The notes: generated by a model not told the origin, from the letters alone. A DNA stretch of 64,000 nucleotides from Bacteroidota bacterium (GCA_018266575.1 JAFEAE010000019.1:1-64000); one strand, 5' to 3'; counted from the stretch's first letter, positions 52,532 to 62,277 are shown. Translations and numbers: made by a program.

Positions 52532-54562
52532 TTATCGTTTTATAATTTTTACTTTAGATGTCTTCCCGTTTTCAATGATCTCGATAAAATAGATACCGGC
52601 ACCAAATCTTGAAATATCCAATGTGGTCTGTGCTGATGAAAGATTTGTCTTCGATAAGACTAATTGGCCCGATACATTTACCAGGTTAATACAAGCATTA
52701 TTCAACACATGATCTGTTGTTATTGTCAGCATGGAAGATGTTGGGTTAGGGTATACGAGGATATTTGCAGGTTGTTTCCTGCTATCTATTTCTACAACAT
52801 CAGAATATTTATATTGCCCGTCAATATCAACCTGTTTCAGGCGATAATAATTTTTTCCGTCAAGTGGCGAAGCATCGAGATAACTATATGTTTTATTCTC
52901 ATTTGAATTTCCTGAAGCTTGTATCCTTGTGATGGTCATATAATCCGACTGGTTTGCACTTCTCTCAATGTCAAAATAATTACTGTTTATTTCCTGCGCA
53001 GTTATCCACTTCAATTCATTGCCGGAAGAAACCGCTGCGCCGGTAAATGATACCAATGAAACAGGCAACGTTGTAATAGTATTACTTAATATCGACAGGT
53101 TAGATGAGAAATACAATGCATTAATTATATCCGGCTTGTGGTCTCCGTCAAGATCAGCTACTGCAATACTTTCATTAGTAATGGAGCTGATGATATTTGA
53201 TTGCGCACCGATGGATGAAGCACTCAATGTGCCGGAAGTATATTTATTTTGAAGAAGGAACGTACCGGAACTATTACTATTTGCCATCAGGATGTCCGGT
53301 TTGCCATCTCCATCAATATCCTGCACAACAATATTATCTGAGAATTGAGACGTGTTCGTTCCCACGGTAAATGTAAACGGAGAAAGATTGGAAGATGAAA
53401 ATGTTCCGCTTGAATAATCATTTACAAAAATCACAGAGGATGTTGTTCCGTTGTTACCGCAAATGATATCATTCGTTCCATTGTTATCCAGGTCTGCGGT
53501 TTCTACAGACATTACTGCATAAGTTGAACCTGCAATACTTCCTGTTACACTTATCGCACTTCCGAATGACAGGGAACCGCTTGTGCTGCTGTTTATAAAA
53601 ATTTTCAATGAGGAAGAGTTAATTGCTATCACATCAGGCAATCCGTCATTGTTCAAATCCCCTAATGTAAAATCCATAGCAGATGACAATCCTGAAATAG
53701 AATATGAAGATGCAAAACTTACCGTTGATGAACCTCCGCTTGTAGTATTACGGTATATATATGCCGTCGATGCGCTGTTTGAAGTAGAAACGATATCGAG
53801 TTTGCCATCATTATCCATATCGGCAAGTTTTACAATGGGTCCGGTAATGGAAATATTTTGTGCACTTGCAAAAGAAATAGAACCACTGGTAGATTGATTG
53901 ATAAAGACAGATGCGTTAGAAGTGCAGCCGACAACAATATCAATAAGCCCGTCATTATTAATATCACCCAAAGCAAGGTCATATGAGCCGGAAGCTGTGG
54001 TTAGCGAGATAACTGATGCAAATGATGAAGATGTAATAGTACCGCTACTTATATTTCTCAACACTCCTGCTTTACCCGTACCTACACTAACAATATCTAT
54101 TTTACCATCACCATCAAAATCGGCTACATCCAGTGTTTTACGCATGGTTCCACCAGAATTTGTATTACTAACGGATGTCACAGAAACCGAATTGCTGAAT
54201 GAAGCAGCACTCAATGTAGAACCGGCACCCCCGTTATAGATCACGTTGAATGGATTTGCAGACTTCGCCTGCAGATTAGTACCTGTGTTAATAACAGTAA
54301 TTCGTGAGGTAGGTGTAGCACCTGCAGGAACGGTAACAGTAAGGCTTGTAGCTGACGCAGAAGTAACAGTAGCAATGGCGCCACCAAAATACACCACATC
54401 TGATATTGAAGTTGTATTGAAACCGCTACCCGAAATAGTTACCGATGTACCTACATTTCCTGTTACCGGAGTAAATGAACTAACAGTTACCTGTGCCTGC
54501 GACCTTAAAGCAAAAAGAATAACAAGCAAAGCCGTTGGAATGAGTGTAGACCTTGTATGCAT
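52532..54562 (-). CDS. FG-GAP / IPT repeat protein with T9SS C-terminal sorting domain
   Basis: The start was set at ATG 54560-54562 (MHTRSTLIPTALLVILFALRSQAQ, a signal peptide); the longer frame adds upstream spacer. The 676-aa mature product has an IPT/TIG domain (SSFTPVTGNVGTSVTISGSGF), then several FG-GAP/VCBS repeats with DxDxDG calcium motifs (DFDGDGKID, DLDNNGTND, DIDGDGKPD), and a C-terminal domain ending in SKVKIIKR with NPTSSMLTI, typical of type A T9SS sorting. It is probably secreted or surface-bound. Confidence 0.92.
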   Translation of the reverse strand: MHTRSTLIPTALLVILFALRSQAQVTVSSFTPVTGNVGTSVTISGSGFNTTSISDVVYFGGAIATVTSASATSLTVTVPAGATPTSRITVINTGTNLQAKSANPFNVIYNGGAGSTLSAASFSNSVSVTSVSNTNSGGTMRKTLDVADFDGDGKIDIVSVGTGKAGVLRNISSGTITSSSFASVISLTTASGSYDLALGDINNDGLIDIVVGCTSNASVFINQSTSGSISFASAQNISITGPIVKLADMDNDGKLDIVSTSNSASTAYIYRNTTSGGSSTVSFASSYSISGLSSAMDFTLGDLNNDGLPDVIAINSSSLKIFINSSTSGSLSFGSAISVTGSIAGSTYAVMSVETADLDNNGTNDIICGNNGTTSSVIFVNDYSSGTFSSSNLSPFTFTVGTNTSQFSDNIVVQDIDGDGKPDILMANSNSSGTFLLQNKYTSGTLSASSIGAQSNIISSITNESIAVADLDGDHKPDIINALYFSSNLSILSNTITTLPVSLVSFTGAAVSSGNELKWITAQEINSNYFDIERSANQSDYMTITRIQASGNSNENKTYSYLDASPLDGKNYYRLKQVDIDGQYKYSDVVEIDSRKQPANILVYPNPTSSMLTITTDHVLNNACINLVNVSGQLVLSKTNLSSAQTTLDISRFGAGIYFIEIIENGKTSKVKIIKR

Positions 54563-54842
54563 AATATGGATATTGGTGAATAAATAATTATACAAGTAGC
54601 TACATACGCTAGGAAATACTTTGTAGTATATTCCTAAAAGAAGAAATGAATGTTATAAATGCAAGCCCTTATGTGTGCATAAAAAATTCCATGGAAGCCT
54701 ATATTATTTTTTGAGAGATATAACGTCAACCAATAACCGAATAACAGAATATTCAGATTATAGATATTGTTACCCGACCAATCCGTAAGAAAATAATAAA
54801 AAATTTATTTGTTTGACAATTATCAAACAAATAACAAAAAAA

Positions 54843-55634
54843 TCACTTAAATAATTTCTCGAAGAACAAGTTCATCACTTCCACAAAAATCAGAATGATG
54901 ATGATCCACTCCAGCAGGTTGCTGTTGCGGTATTGCATAATATCTTTAAACAATTCCAGGTTATCTTTAATGATCTCCAAACCATCCTGCACATTGCGGA
55001 AACGTTCCTGCAGGTCGAATGTACGTTTGAGTTCTATATCGATCTTGTTGAGGTTCTCATCTTCCCATGTTTCCGGCGGAGAATCGAAGATGTAAAGATT
55101 TTCTGCGATCCTGTTTTTCAGGTTAAGTGTTTTGCCGATATATTTTTTTAAGTTGATGCCTGATATATCAAGTTTGCCCTTCCGTTCGAGTACCTGTGTG
55201 TGTGAATTTGTTTCTTCCAGTAATGCATTGGTCTGATCGGAATAATAATCAAGCGCAACAGATTGTGCAACATTCAGCATGATCAAACGGAATATTTCCA
55301 CATCTGCATTTTGAATTTCAATTTTGTTGTACCCGAATTTATTTTCTTTCGCATTCGTTTCGATCTGGAATTCTTCGCTTAATTTTTCACTAAACCGGTT
55401 TTTACAATAAGGTTCTATCAGGAGCAAAAATTCCGCAATCTTTATCTCATCATAATTCAGGAAACAAACCACCCCGTATTTGAAAACATAGATGTACTCC
55501 TCTCTTTTTGTTTTATAGAAAAGTTCATCAGATTCCTGGTGATGCAATTCCGCATTAAAAATAGATTTGAATGTTTTAATGTCAATACTATCTGCGATCT
55601 GGTATGACAAAACTTGTAACATCATAAAAATCAA
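54843..55634 (-). CDS. RMD1/DUF155-family membrane protein
   Basis: The 263-aa product has the RMD1 (DUF155) pattern: YVFKYGVVCFLNYDEIK near residue 50, SVALDYYSDQTNALLEE near 125, and a C-terminal membrane helix (SNLLEWIIIILIFVEVMNLFF). The family is named after a yeast sporulation gene; the bacterial role is unknown. The start may be any of the Mets at 1, 4 or 5. Confidence 0.85.
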   Translation of the reverse strand: MIFMMLQVLSYQIADSIDIKTFKSIFNAELHHQESDELFYKTKREEYIYVFKYGVVCFLNYDEIKIAEFLLLIEPYCKNRFSEKLSEEFQIETNAKENKFGYNKIEIQNADVEIFRLIMLNVAQSVALDYYSDQTNALLEETNSHTQVLERKGKLDISGINLKKYIGKTLNLKNRIAENLYIFDSPPETWEDENLNKIDIELKRTFDLQERFRNVQDGLEIIKDNLELFKDIMQYRNSNLLEWIIIILIFVEVMNLFFEKLFK

Positions 55635-55648
55635 TTCATCTAATCATC

Positions 55649-56644
55649 TTAACTTTTCAGAATGTTTTCGATCTCATTCAATTCCTCTTCGGAATAAGCG
55701 AGATTATTGAGGCATGCAAGATTATCATTCAGTTGCTCCACGCTGCTCACTCCGATCAATACGGTTGTTATACGTTTATCTTTCAATAACCATGTCAACG
55801 CCATTTGAGCAAGGGATTGTTTTCTTTTTTTTGCAAGGTCATTCAGTTTTTTGATCTTGTTTAATTTTTCATCTGTAATATCTGTCGGGCGCAAAAAACC
55901 ATGCGGCTTGCCAGCACGTGAACCTTCCGGGATCCCTTTCAGATATTTATTGGTCAATAAACCTTGTGCTAACGGTGAAAAAGGGATACAGCCGACACCA
56001 TATTCTTCGAGCACATTTAATAAACCATCTTCCACCCATCTTTCAAACATGGAATATTTTGGTTGATGAATAAGGCATGGCGTTCCCAATCTTTTCAATA
56101 TTTCAAAACCTTTTCGTGCATCTTCTGCATTATAATTGGAAAGCCCTACGTATAATGCTTTTCCCTGTTGCACGATGCTTGCGAGTGCATACATTGTTTC
56201 TTCGAGCGGTGTTAACGGATCGGGACGATGCGAATAGAAAATATCTACATAATCCAATTTCATACGTTGCAAACTCTGATCGAGACTGGAGATAAGATAT
56301 TTCCTGGAACCCCATTCGCCATAGGGCCCGGGCCACATTCTGTAACCTGCTTTGGATGAAATAATAAGTTCATCGCGCAGGTAACCGCTGAAATCTTTTT
56401 TTAAGATCTCTCCGAAATTTTCTTCTGCAGAACCCGGAGGCGGCCCATAATTATTGGCAAGATCGAAATGTGTTATGCCTTTATCGAATGCGTGGCGTAT
56501 GATCTGTTTTGCATTTTTAAAATCGTCAACACCGCCGAAATTATGCCACAACCCCAATGATAATGCCGGCAGCATAATCCCGCTTTTTCCGCAACGATTA
56601 TACGTCATGGAATCGTACCTGACGGGTGAAGGTGAATAAGACAT
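55649..56644 (-). CDS. Aldo/keto reductase (YghZ-like)
   Basis: The 331-aa product shows the AKR fold: ITHFDLANNYGPP (Asp and Tyr of the tetrad) near residue 57, ISSKAGYRMWPGPYGEWGSRKYL (Lys) near 95, YVDIFYSHRPDPLTPLEET (His) near 130, and YVGLSNYN near 165. It resembles L-glyceraldehyde-3-phosphate/methylglyoxal reductases. It is NADPH-dependent and probably detoxifies aldehydes. It lies 14 bp upstream of the RMD1 gene. Confidence 0.9.
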   Translation of the reverse strand: MSYSPSPVRYDSMTYNRCGKSGIMLPALSLGLWHNFGGVDDFKNAKQIIRHAFDKGITHFDLANNYGPPPGSAEENFGEILKKDFSGYLRDELIISSKAGYRMWPGPYGEWGSRKYLISSLDQSLQRMKLDYVDIFYSHRPDPLTPLEETMYALASIVQQGKALYVGLSNYNAEDARKGFEILKRLGTPCLIHQPKYSMFERWVEDGLLNVLEEYGVGCIPFSPLAQGLLTNKYLKGIPEGSRAGKPHGFLRPTDITDEKLNKIKKLNDLAKKRKQSLAQMALTWLLKDKRITTVLIGVSSVEQLNDNLACLNNLAYSEEELNEIENILKS

Positions 56645-56898
56645 GATAAATTTATTTTTGAATCCGTTATCCAGGCTATAATGCCTTTGATGGTATTAAT
56701 GTTTTCAGAAACTGGCGCTATTGATATATCAGAAACAGCTTCCGGCGATAAAGCAAAGGAAAGGTTTATCATTCACGGACAACCGAAATTACACATATTT
56801 TCTTCAAAAATAAATTTTCGGTTTAAAGCAGGAGAATATTGATAAAATGATATTGAAAAGAAAGCTAACAGTCACCCATAAGCGAAAAATAAAAATTA

Positions 56899-57666
56899 TC
56901 AACGAAACCTTCGCCCTAAAATAATCTTGAAGATGCCATTGTCTGTACTTGGTGTAAAGCCCCAGCCGTAACCGCAATTAAATTCCCAATCGGGGGAAAA
57001 ATTAAGGTCGACCACAACAAAAAGCTGGTGTTGCTGGCTATTGGCAGGCTGAAAATTATTCAGCGGCCCGAGTGAACCATAATATTCGAAACCCGGCTCA
57101 ACAACTTTCGTAACATTATATCCTGCCTTAAAGTTTGGAGAAAAAACGTAGCCAAGGTTTTTATTCAATCCATGAAAAGATTTATCGAATGTAGGATTGA
57201 AAGAGAGATATAACTTATCCCACTGCTTGTCAATGATCGGCCTTATCTCTAAAGTCCAGTCGTCTTCGCTATACTGCCTCTTCTGATAACCGAATTCAGA
57301 AGAAAGGCTCACTCCTACCGGCCATTTCCAGTTCTGTGGCACAGCAACACGTGGGCGTATATGGCTGCCGACATAAGTTGTACGCTTATCATCGCCGATG
57401 GCATTAAAAAAATAAAAGCCTACTTCAAACCAATCCGTAAATCCATGCGTGATCTCAACAGTTTCATGCAATATGTGCTGTGTGGGCAGTACATCATTCT
57501 GAATTTGTTTCTGTCCGTCAAAAGTAAAATTGCTGTGAAGCTCAACCATAGTGCTATGTTTGGCCACTGTTTCCGAACCGTAAACCTGTATCTCGTAGTT
57601 ATCCTGTGCAGCAGTAAAAAGAGGGAAAAATAAAGCAATCAGAATAGTATTAAAAAAAATCCGCAT
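56899..57666 (-). CDS. Hypothetical outer-membrane protein
   Basis: The 255-aa product has a signal peptide (MRIFFNTILIALFFPLFTAAQ) and a mature part rich in beta-strands (FEVGFYFFNAIGDDKRTTYVGSHIRPR, DWEFNCGYGWGFTPS) ending in FKIILGRRFR. It resembles transporter-like barrels. Specific family not recognised; it is divergent from dps. Confidence 0.8.
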   Translation of the reverse strand: MRIFFNTILIALFFPLFTAAQDNYEIQVYGSETVAKHSTMVELHSNFTFDGQKQIQNDVLPTQHILHETVEITHGFTDWFEVGFYFFNAIGDDKRTTYVGSHIRPRVAVPQNWKWPVGVSLSSEFGYQKRQYSEDDWTLEIRPIIDKQWDKLYLSFNPTFDKSFHGLNKNLGYVFSPNFKAGYNVTKVVEPGFEYYGSLGPLNNFQPANSQQHQLFVVVDLNFSPDWEFNCGYGWGFTPSTDNGIFKIILGRRFR

Positions 57667-57792
57667 GCTGGTATTTGATTATAATATAAACTCCACGAAG
57701 GTAACGTTGAATTCTGAAAATATTCTGAAGTTAATGAAGACAAATGAAATTATATGAGCACTGTCATTTATTAACCGGAGATTAATTTATAG

Positions 57793-57820
57793 TTGCATAA
57801 AATGACATTCGCTAACTTTA
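57793..57820 (+). promoter_or_regulatory. Possible dps promoter
   Basis: TTG (57793-57795), 17 nt, then TAACTTTA (57813-57820), which is close to TAnnTTTG. It is 13 bp before the dps ATG. The match is imperfect. Confidence 0.35.
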
Positions 57821-57833
57821 TAAAAACTTTTTT

Positions 57834-58304
57834 ATGAAACCGGATATTGGAATTCCTGAAAAACATTTACAAACAGTAGCCAACGAGCTGCAAAAATTAT
57901 TGGCAGATGAATACGTGCTTTATACCAAAACACGGAATTATCACTGGAATGTGGAAGGCGAAAATTTTATGGAGATGCATAAATTTTTCGAAAGCCAGTA
58001 TGAAGAATTAGATGATATTATTGATGAAGTGGCTGAGCGCATACGCAAGATCGGGCATCATTCCGAAGCAAGGCTAAAAGATTTCATCGAGCTTGCAAGG
58101 TTGGATGAACCGGCATACACGAATGATCAATCAAAACAATTGAAAAATTTATTGTCTGATCACGAAACCATCATCAAAGCCCTGAGAAAAAACATTACCG
58201 AGTTTGCTGATGAATGTAAAGACCTTGGCAGTTCTGATTTTGTAACCGGGCTGATGCAAAAACATGAAACGATGGCTTGGTTCATCAGAAGCTATTTGAA
58301 ATAG
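57834..58304 (+). CDS. dps: Dps-family DNA starvation protein / ferritin-like
   Basis: The 156-aa product has the ferroxidase motif YTKTRNYHWNVEGENFMEMHKFFESQYEELDDIIDEVAERIRKIGH near residue 33 (His, Asp, Glu). The length is usual for Dps. It binds iron and hydrogen peroxide and protects DNA under starvation or oxidative stress. The stop codon overlaps the left arm of a 30-bp inverted repeat. Confidence 0.96.
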   Translation: MKPDIGIPEKHLQTVANELQKLLADEYVLYTKTRNYHWNVEGENFMEMHKFFESQYEELDDIIDEVAERIRKIGHHSEARLKDFIELARLDEPAYTNDQSKQLKNLLSDHETIIKALRKNITEFADECKDLGSSDFVTGLMQKHETMAWFIRSYLK

Positions 58305-58394
58305 ATGACAGATGATAGCTGTTAGATGGCAGTCTGAAAAAAGTAATCGTTTTACAAATTCGGGCTGCCATCTAACAGCTATTATCTGTCATCT
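58303..58394. repeat. Heptamer 30-bp inverted repeat at the dps 3' end
   Basis: 58303-58332 is complementary to 58365-58394 at 29 of 30 positions. Units such as GATGACA GATGATA repeat with seven-base spacing. The left arm begins inside the dps stop codon TAG (58302-58304). A true T-tract terminator follows at 58397-58440. Confidence 0.9.
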
Positions 58395-58396
58395 TA

Positions 58397-58440
58397 AAAA
58401 ACTAAAAGCCTGTGATTATAAACCACAGGCTTTTAGTTTT
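58397..58440. terminator. Bidirectional terminator between dps and the Gfo/Idh/MocA gene
   Basis: AAAACTAAAAGCCTGTG (58397-58413) is perfectly complementary to 58424-58440, 17 bp, flanked by A and T runs. Confidence 0.9.
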
Positions 58441-58459
58441 TATTTTTAATCATTAGTTT

Positions 58460-59914
58460 TTAGACCCCAAGGCTCCATCCGTCACGATAAACCCTCTTCA
58501 CAAACTGGTTGGCATCATCAAAATTGGTGATTTTCATGTTCGGGCCATCCCAAACTAATTTGATGTGTTGGCCAGGATATTCAATATCTCCCTTTTCATT
58601 TTTCTTTTGAATATATGTGCTGCGTATTGCAAGGTTACCCATCAACACACTTTCTGTAAGCGGGCCTGCAATATCAAAATTGGAGCTCAGGTTTTTAGCT
58701 TTATCACTTCCGTAACCGGCAATAGCTGCTTCCACCCATGCTGCATAGTGGCCATCGTCGCCGCGTGGCACGCGTGCAACAGTTTGCGGAACTATTGTTG
58801 TTTTTGTTCTTGATGTCGGCAATAACTGCGGATCCATTCCATAAGTGCCACACATCATACTGCCTTTTGTACCTATGAAATAAGTTCCGTTTCCACCATC
58901 ACCAAAAACTTCATTAGGGCCTAATTCCGGTGGGCGTGTTGGTTGAATACCTCCATCCATCCAATGCAATTCAACATCAGGCTTACCATTCATTCCTTTA
59001 AAAGTTAGCGTAATGTGTGAAGCGATCGGGCCACATTCGGGGTTATATGCCTTATGCCAGTTGGTTACGTACTGGCTTGCTACACTGCATTCAGCTGAAA
59101 CCGGATACCCCAGGTTCAATACTGCAAAAGCAGGCGCCATAATATGACAAGCCATATCACCTAATGCACCTGTACCATAATCCCACCAACCGCGCCAGTT
59201 GAATGGAAGCAATCCATCGAAATATTCTTTTTTAGGAGCAGTTCCTAACCACAAATCAAAATCAAGTTCAGAAGGAATCGGGGAAGATGTTGTAGGCCGT
59301 GCAATACCTTGTGGCCAGATCGGCCTGTCGGTAAAACAATACACCGTTTTCACATCACCGATAATTCCTGCTGCAAACCAATCCTGCAACTGGCGTACAC
59401 CATCACCCGAAGCCCCCTGGTTGCCCATCTGCGTTACAACTTTGTAACGATGAGCAGCCTGTGTAAGCATACGTGCTTCATAAATATCATGCGTGAGCGG
59501 TTTCTGAACATACACATGTTTGTTCAATTGCATCGCTGCCATTGCAGCAACTGCGTGTGTATGATCGGGAGTTGAAACAGAAACGGCATCAATATGTTTT
59601 GCTTCTTTGGAAAGCATTTCACGAAAATCTTTGTAGCGTTTTGCATTTGGGAAACGCTTTACTGAATTTCCAATCTGCCTGTCGTCAACGTCGCACAAAA
59701 ATGCAACTTCGGCTTTTCCGCTTTCATAAAAATTCCTCAGGTCGCTTTCGCCTTTACCACCGGCACCGATACCGGCTACAATGAGTTTATCACTGGGTGC
59801 AACAAAACCTCTACCCAAAACATGTCTTGGTACAATAAAAAAACCGGCAGCGGCCAATGATGAGTTTTTCAGAAATTCCCTCCGGGAATTGTTGATGCTC
59901 TTGTTCTTTTTCAT
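58460..59914 (-). CDS. Tat-exported Gfo/Idh/MocA oxidoreductase
   Basis: The 484-aa product has a twin-arginine signal (NNSRREFLKNSSLAAAGFFIVP), a Rossmann motif (VAGIGAGGKGESDLRNF near residue 48) and the Gfo/Idh signature (VSTPDHTHAVAAMAAMQLNKHVYVQKPLTHDIYEARML near 115). It would act on a sugar or cyclitol in the periplasm with a tightly bound NAD(P). The exact reaction is unknown. Confidence 0.92.
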   Translation of the reverse strand: MKKNKSINNSRREFLKNSSLAAAGFFIVPRHVLGRGFVAPSDKLIVAGIGAGGKGESDLRNFYESGKAEVAFLCDVDDRQIGNSVKRFPNAKRYKDFREMLSKEAKHIDAVSVSTPDHTHAVAAMAAMQLNKHVYVQKPLTHDIYEARMLTQAAHRYKVVTQMGNQGASGDGVRQLQDWFAAGIIGDVKTVYCFTDRPIWPQGIARPTTSSPIPSELDFDLWLGTAPKKEYFDGLLPFNWRGWWDYGTGALGDMACHIMAPAFAVLNLGYPVSAECSVASQYVTNWHKAYNPECGPIASHITLTFKGMNGKPDVELHWMDGGIQPTRPPELGPNEVFGDGGNGTYFIGTKGSMMCGTYGMDPQLLPTSRTKTTIVPQTVARVPRGDDGHYAAWVEAAIAGYGSDKAKNLSSNFDIAGPLTESVLMGNLAIRSTYIQKKNEKGDIEYPGQHIKLVWDGPNMKITNFDDANQFVKRVYRDGWSLGV

Positions 59915-60137
59915 GAAGCAATTTTCTTTTTTGTATGTTAAAAAATGACGCGGTGATTTGTAGCAACCTGTTCACAGGAAAGATGTTTTGCAAGTTATCG
60001 AAATCGGCTTAATAAAAGTATTGTTAAGGGAAAAAAAACGATATATCCGTTAATCTGACATAACCCTTTACCATCCTGCATTTGCGGGCTTTTCCTGCAA
60101 TGGTTTATCAAAAAAGATAATGCATCTGGTTTCTTAT

Positions 60138-60665
60138 CTATTCTTTTTTATTCATCTGCTTAATAAACTCAAGCGCTTTATCCGAATGTTCTTTTCCCTG
60201 CATAAAAGCAGTATATGTGTATGCAATCTTCCCATCTAACCCAACCACAAAGGTTTCTCGTCCGGTGATAAAAAATTTATTTTTCACACCGAACATTTTC
60301 AGCACTTTGTTTCCCGGATCACTCAATAAAATAAAAGGCAATTGATGATTTTGTTGGAATGCCTTATGTGTTTCAACACTTGCTGCATTAATGCCGATCA
60401 CTAAAGCACCTGCATTGGTGAAATCAGTATAACTGTCGCGAAAACTGCATGCCTCTTTGGTACAAACTGCGCTTTCGTCTTTGGGATAAAAATAAATGAC
60501 CAATATTTTTTTGCCGATATAATCATTGATATTAAAATCCGTATTGTCGGTTTGCTTAAGTGTAAATAACGGTACCTTATCCCCCACTTCAAGACGTTTC
60601 ATCTGTGCAAAATTGCATTGCAGAAAAAATATGGCAGAAAAAAATATACCCACTAAATTTTTCAT
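60138..60665 (-). CDS. Exported BCP-type peroxiredoxin
   Basis: The 175-aa product has a signal peptide (MKNLVGIFFSAIFFLQCNFAQ) and the thiol-peroxidase core VIYFYPKDESAVCTKEACSFRD near residue 53, with the peroxidatic Cys and a second Cys five residues later as in BCP. It reduces peroxides; the signal suggests the periplasm or membrane. It lies 18 bp after the second Gfo/Idh/MocA gene. Confidence 0.92.
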   Translation of the reverse strand: MKNLVGIFFSAIFFLQCNFAQMKRLEVGDKVPLFTLKQTDNTDFNINDYIGKKILVIYFYPKDESAVCTKEACSFRDSYTDFTNAGALVIGINAASVETHKAFQQNHQLPFILLSDPGNKVLKMFGVKNKFFITGRETFVVGLDGKIAYTYTAFMQGKEHSDKALEFIKQMNKKE

Positions 60666-60683
60666 CGGCTCTTTTCTATAAAA

Positions 60684-61784
60684 TTACAACAAGATCTTTT
60701 TTCCTTCTTTTGCAGACCTTCTTGCTGCATCAAGGATCTTTACTACAATCAGATTATTTTCTAAACAGGAAAGATCATTCACGGCCTGATGTTTTCCGTG
60801 CAATACATCGGTGAGGTATAAAATATTATCTGTGTATTGCGGTGTTTTTACAGGGGTTGTATAATACTGCGTCGTATCACGTTCTACCAGTGTGTTTGGA
60901 TTCAGTGCATGCAAATATGCTTTCTGCCCAAACACTTCCAGGTCTTTAATTCCGTAAGGCCAGTTCCACGAAGCTTCGATGATACCTGTTGCATTTGGAT
61001 ATTCCAGCAATATGGTTGCATCATCATCCACTTTCGGATAAATATCGGGTTTAATATGATGTGTGATAGCTGTTACAGAAATTGGCGCTTTCCCATTCAT
61101 CAGCCAAGTCATCAGGTTTGCACCATAACAACCAAAATCAATGATGGCACCGCCTCCATTTTTTACAGGATCAGTTAACCAGTTTAGAAAATCTTTACTA
61201 CACCCGATCTCTTTTGGGCCTTGATGCCCGTCGTGTACAATCATCTTACGTATATCCCCCACCGTATTTTTTTCTTTCACCATTTCATACAGCTGCTGAT
61301 TGGTGGGGTACCAGGTTGTTTCATAATTTACCAGGAGCTGAATGTGGTATTGCCCGGCAAGATCCGCCATTCGTTCTGCATCTTCAACAGTTGTCGCTAA
61401 CGGTTTTTCCACCATCACTGAAATTCCTTTTGGCGCACAAATTTCCACGACGTCCCGATGCTCAAGAATAGAATTATATGCAAGCACTGCATCTGGTTTT
61501 TTATGTTGCAATAATGTAGTGAGGTCCTTATAAAAAAGCGAATCCGGTAACTGATATGATTTTTTATAACGCTGAATGAGTTGTTCATCTGCTTCCGCAA
61601 TACCAATGATAATTACTTCACCACTTTTATATTGGTGCATGATATTATGCACATGGTCGTGCGTTAACCCGGCAACGGCAACACGTAATGTTTGAGATAA
61701 AACAGTTGAATGAAAAAAGAAAATAGTTGCAAGAACTGAAATCACCGGCGCGGCGATTTTCCGTTGGGCGAAAAAAGGTTTCAT
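60684..61784 (-). CDS. Exported Gfo/Idh/MocA oxidoreductase
   Basis: The 366-aa product has a signal-like N-terminus (ISVLATIFFFHSTVLSQ) and a Rossmann-like segment (LRVAVAGLTHDHVHNI), followed by the family helix-strand VEICAPKGISVMVEKPLATTVEDAERMADLAGQY near residue 115. It probably oxidises a sugar in the periplasm. It is the second family member in this window. Confidence 0.88.
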   Translation of the reverse strand: MKPFFAQRKIAAPVISVLATIFFFHSTVLSQTLRVAVAGLTHDHVHNIMHQYKSGEVIIIGIAEADEQLIQRYKKSYQLPDSLFYKDLTTLLQHKKPDAVLAYNSILEHRDVVEICAPKGISVMVEKPLATTVEDAERMADLAGQYHIQLLVNYETTWYPTNQQLYEMVKEKNTVGDIRKMIVHDGHQGPKEIGCSKDFLNWLTDPVKNGGGAIIDFGCYGANLMTWLMNGKAPISVTAITHHIKPDIYPKVDDDATILLEYPNATGIIEASWNWPYGIKDLEVFGQKAYLHALNPNTLVERDTTQYYTTPVKTPQYTDNILYLTDVLHGKHQAVNDLSCLENNLIVVKILDAARRSAKEGKKILL

Positions 61785-61802
61785 TTTTAAATGGTATATA
61801 TC

Positions 61803-61841
61803 ATGAAAAAATAAGCACCGGTAAGATGTTCACCGGTGCTT
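61803..61841 (-). terminator. Terminator of the OsmC gene
   Basis: AAGCACCGGT (61813-61822) pairs with ACCGGTGCTT (61832-61841), 10 bp, with a T-run on the minus strand. Confidence 0.88.
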
Positions 61842-61866
61842 AAAATTATACGAAAGAAAATTTATT

Positions 61867-62277
61867 TTATACCAGCGAAGCATCCAATGTAATTGCCGTG
61901 TTCAGCGATTTGCTTATCGGACAATTCAGCTTTGCATCTTCAGCGCTTTCCAGAAATTTTTCTTTGCTGATACCGGGAATTTTTGCCTTTAATACCAGGT
62001 CAGAACCGGTGATCACACCATCCCCCAATGTAATTGTTGAAGTTACTTCTAATGAATCTGCAGTAAAACCTGCACCCTGCAATACAAAACTTAATTTCAT
62101 TGCGAAACATCCTGCATGTGCTGCGGCAATCAGTTCTTCCGGGTTGGTTCCTACGCCTTGCTCAAAACGGGATTTATAAGAATACTGCGTGTTGTTCAAT
62201 GTAGTGCTTTGTGTGGTGAGATGTCCGCTACCTTCTTTTCCTGAGCCGTTCCAAACGGCAGTTGCTGTTCGTTTCAT
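61867..62277 (-). CDS. OsmC-family peroxiredoxin
   Basis: The 136-aa product has the OsmC signature GTNPEELIAAAHAGCFAMKLSFVL (first reactive Cys) near residue 42 and LNCPISKSLN (second Cys) near 113. OsmC/Ohr proteins reduce organic hydroperoxides. It is divergent from csaA. Confidence 0.95.
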   Translation of the reverse strand: MKRTATAVWNGSGKEGSGHLTTQSTTLNNTQYSYKSRFEQGVGTNPEELIAAAHAGCFAMKLSFVLQGAGFTADSLEVTSTITLGDGVITGSDLVLKAKIPGISKEKFLESAEDAKLNCPISKSLNTAITLDASLV

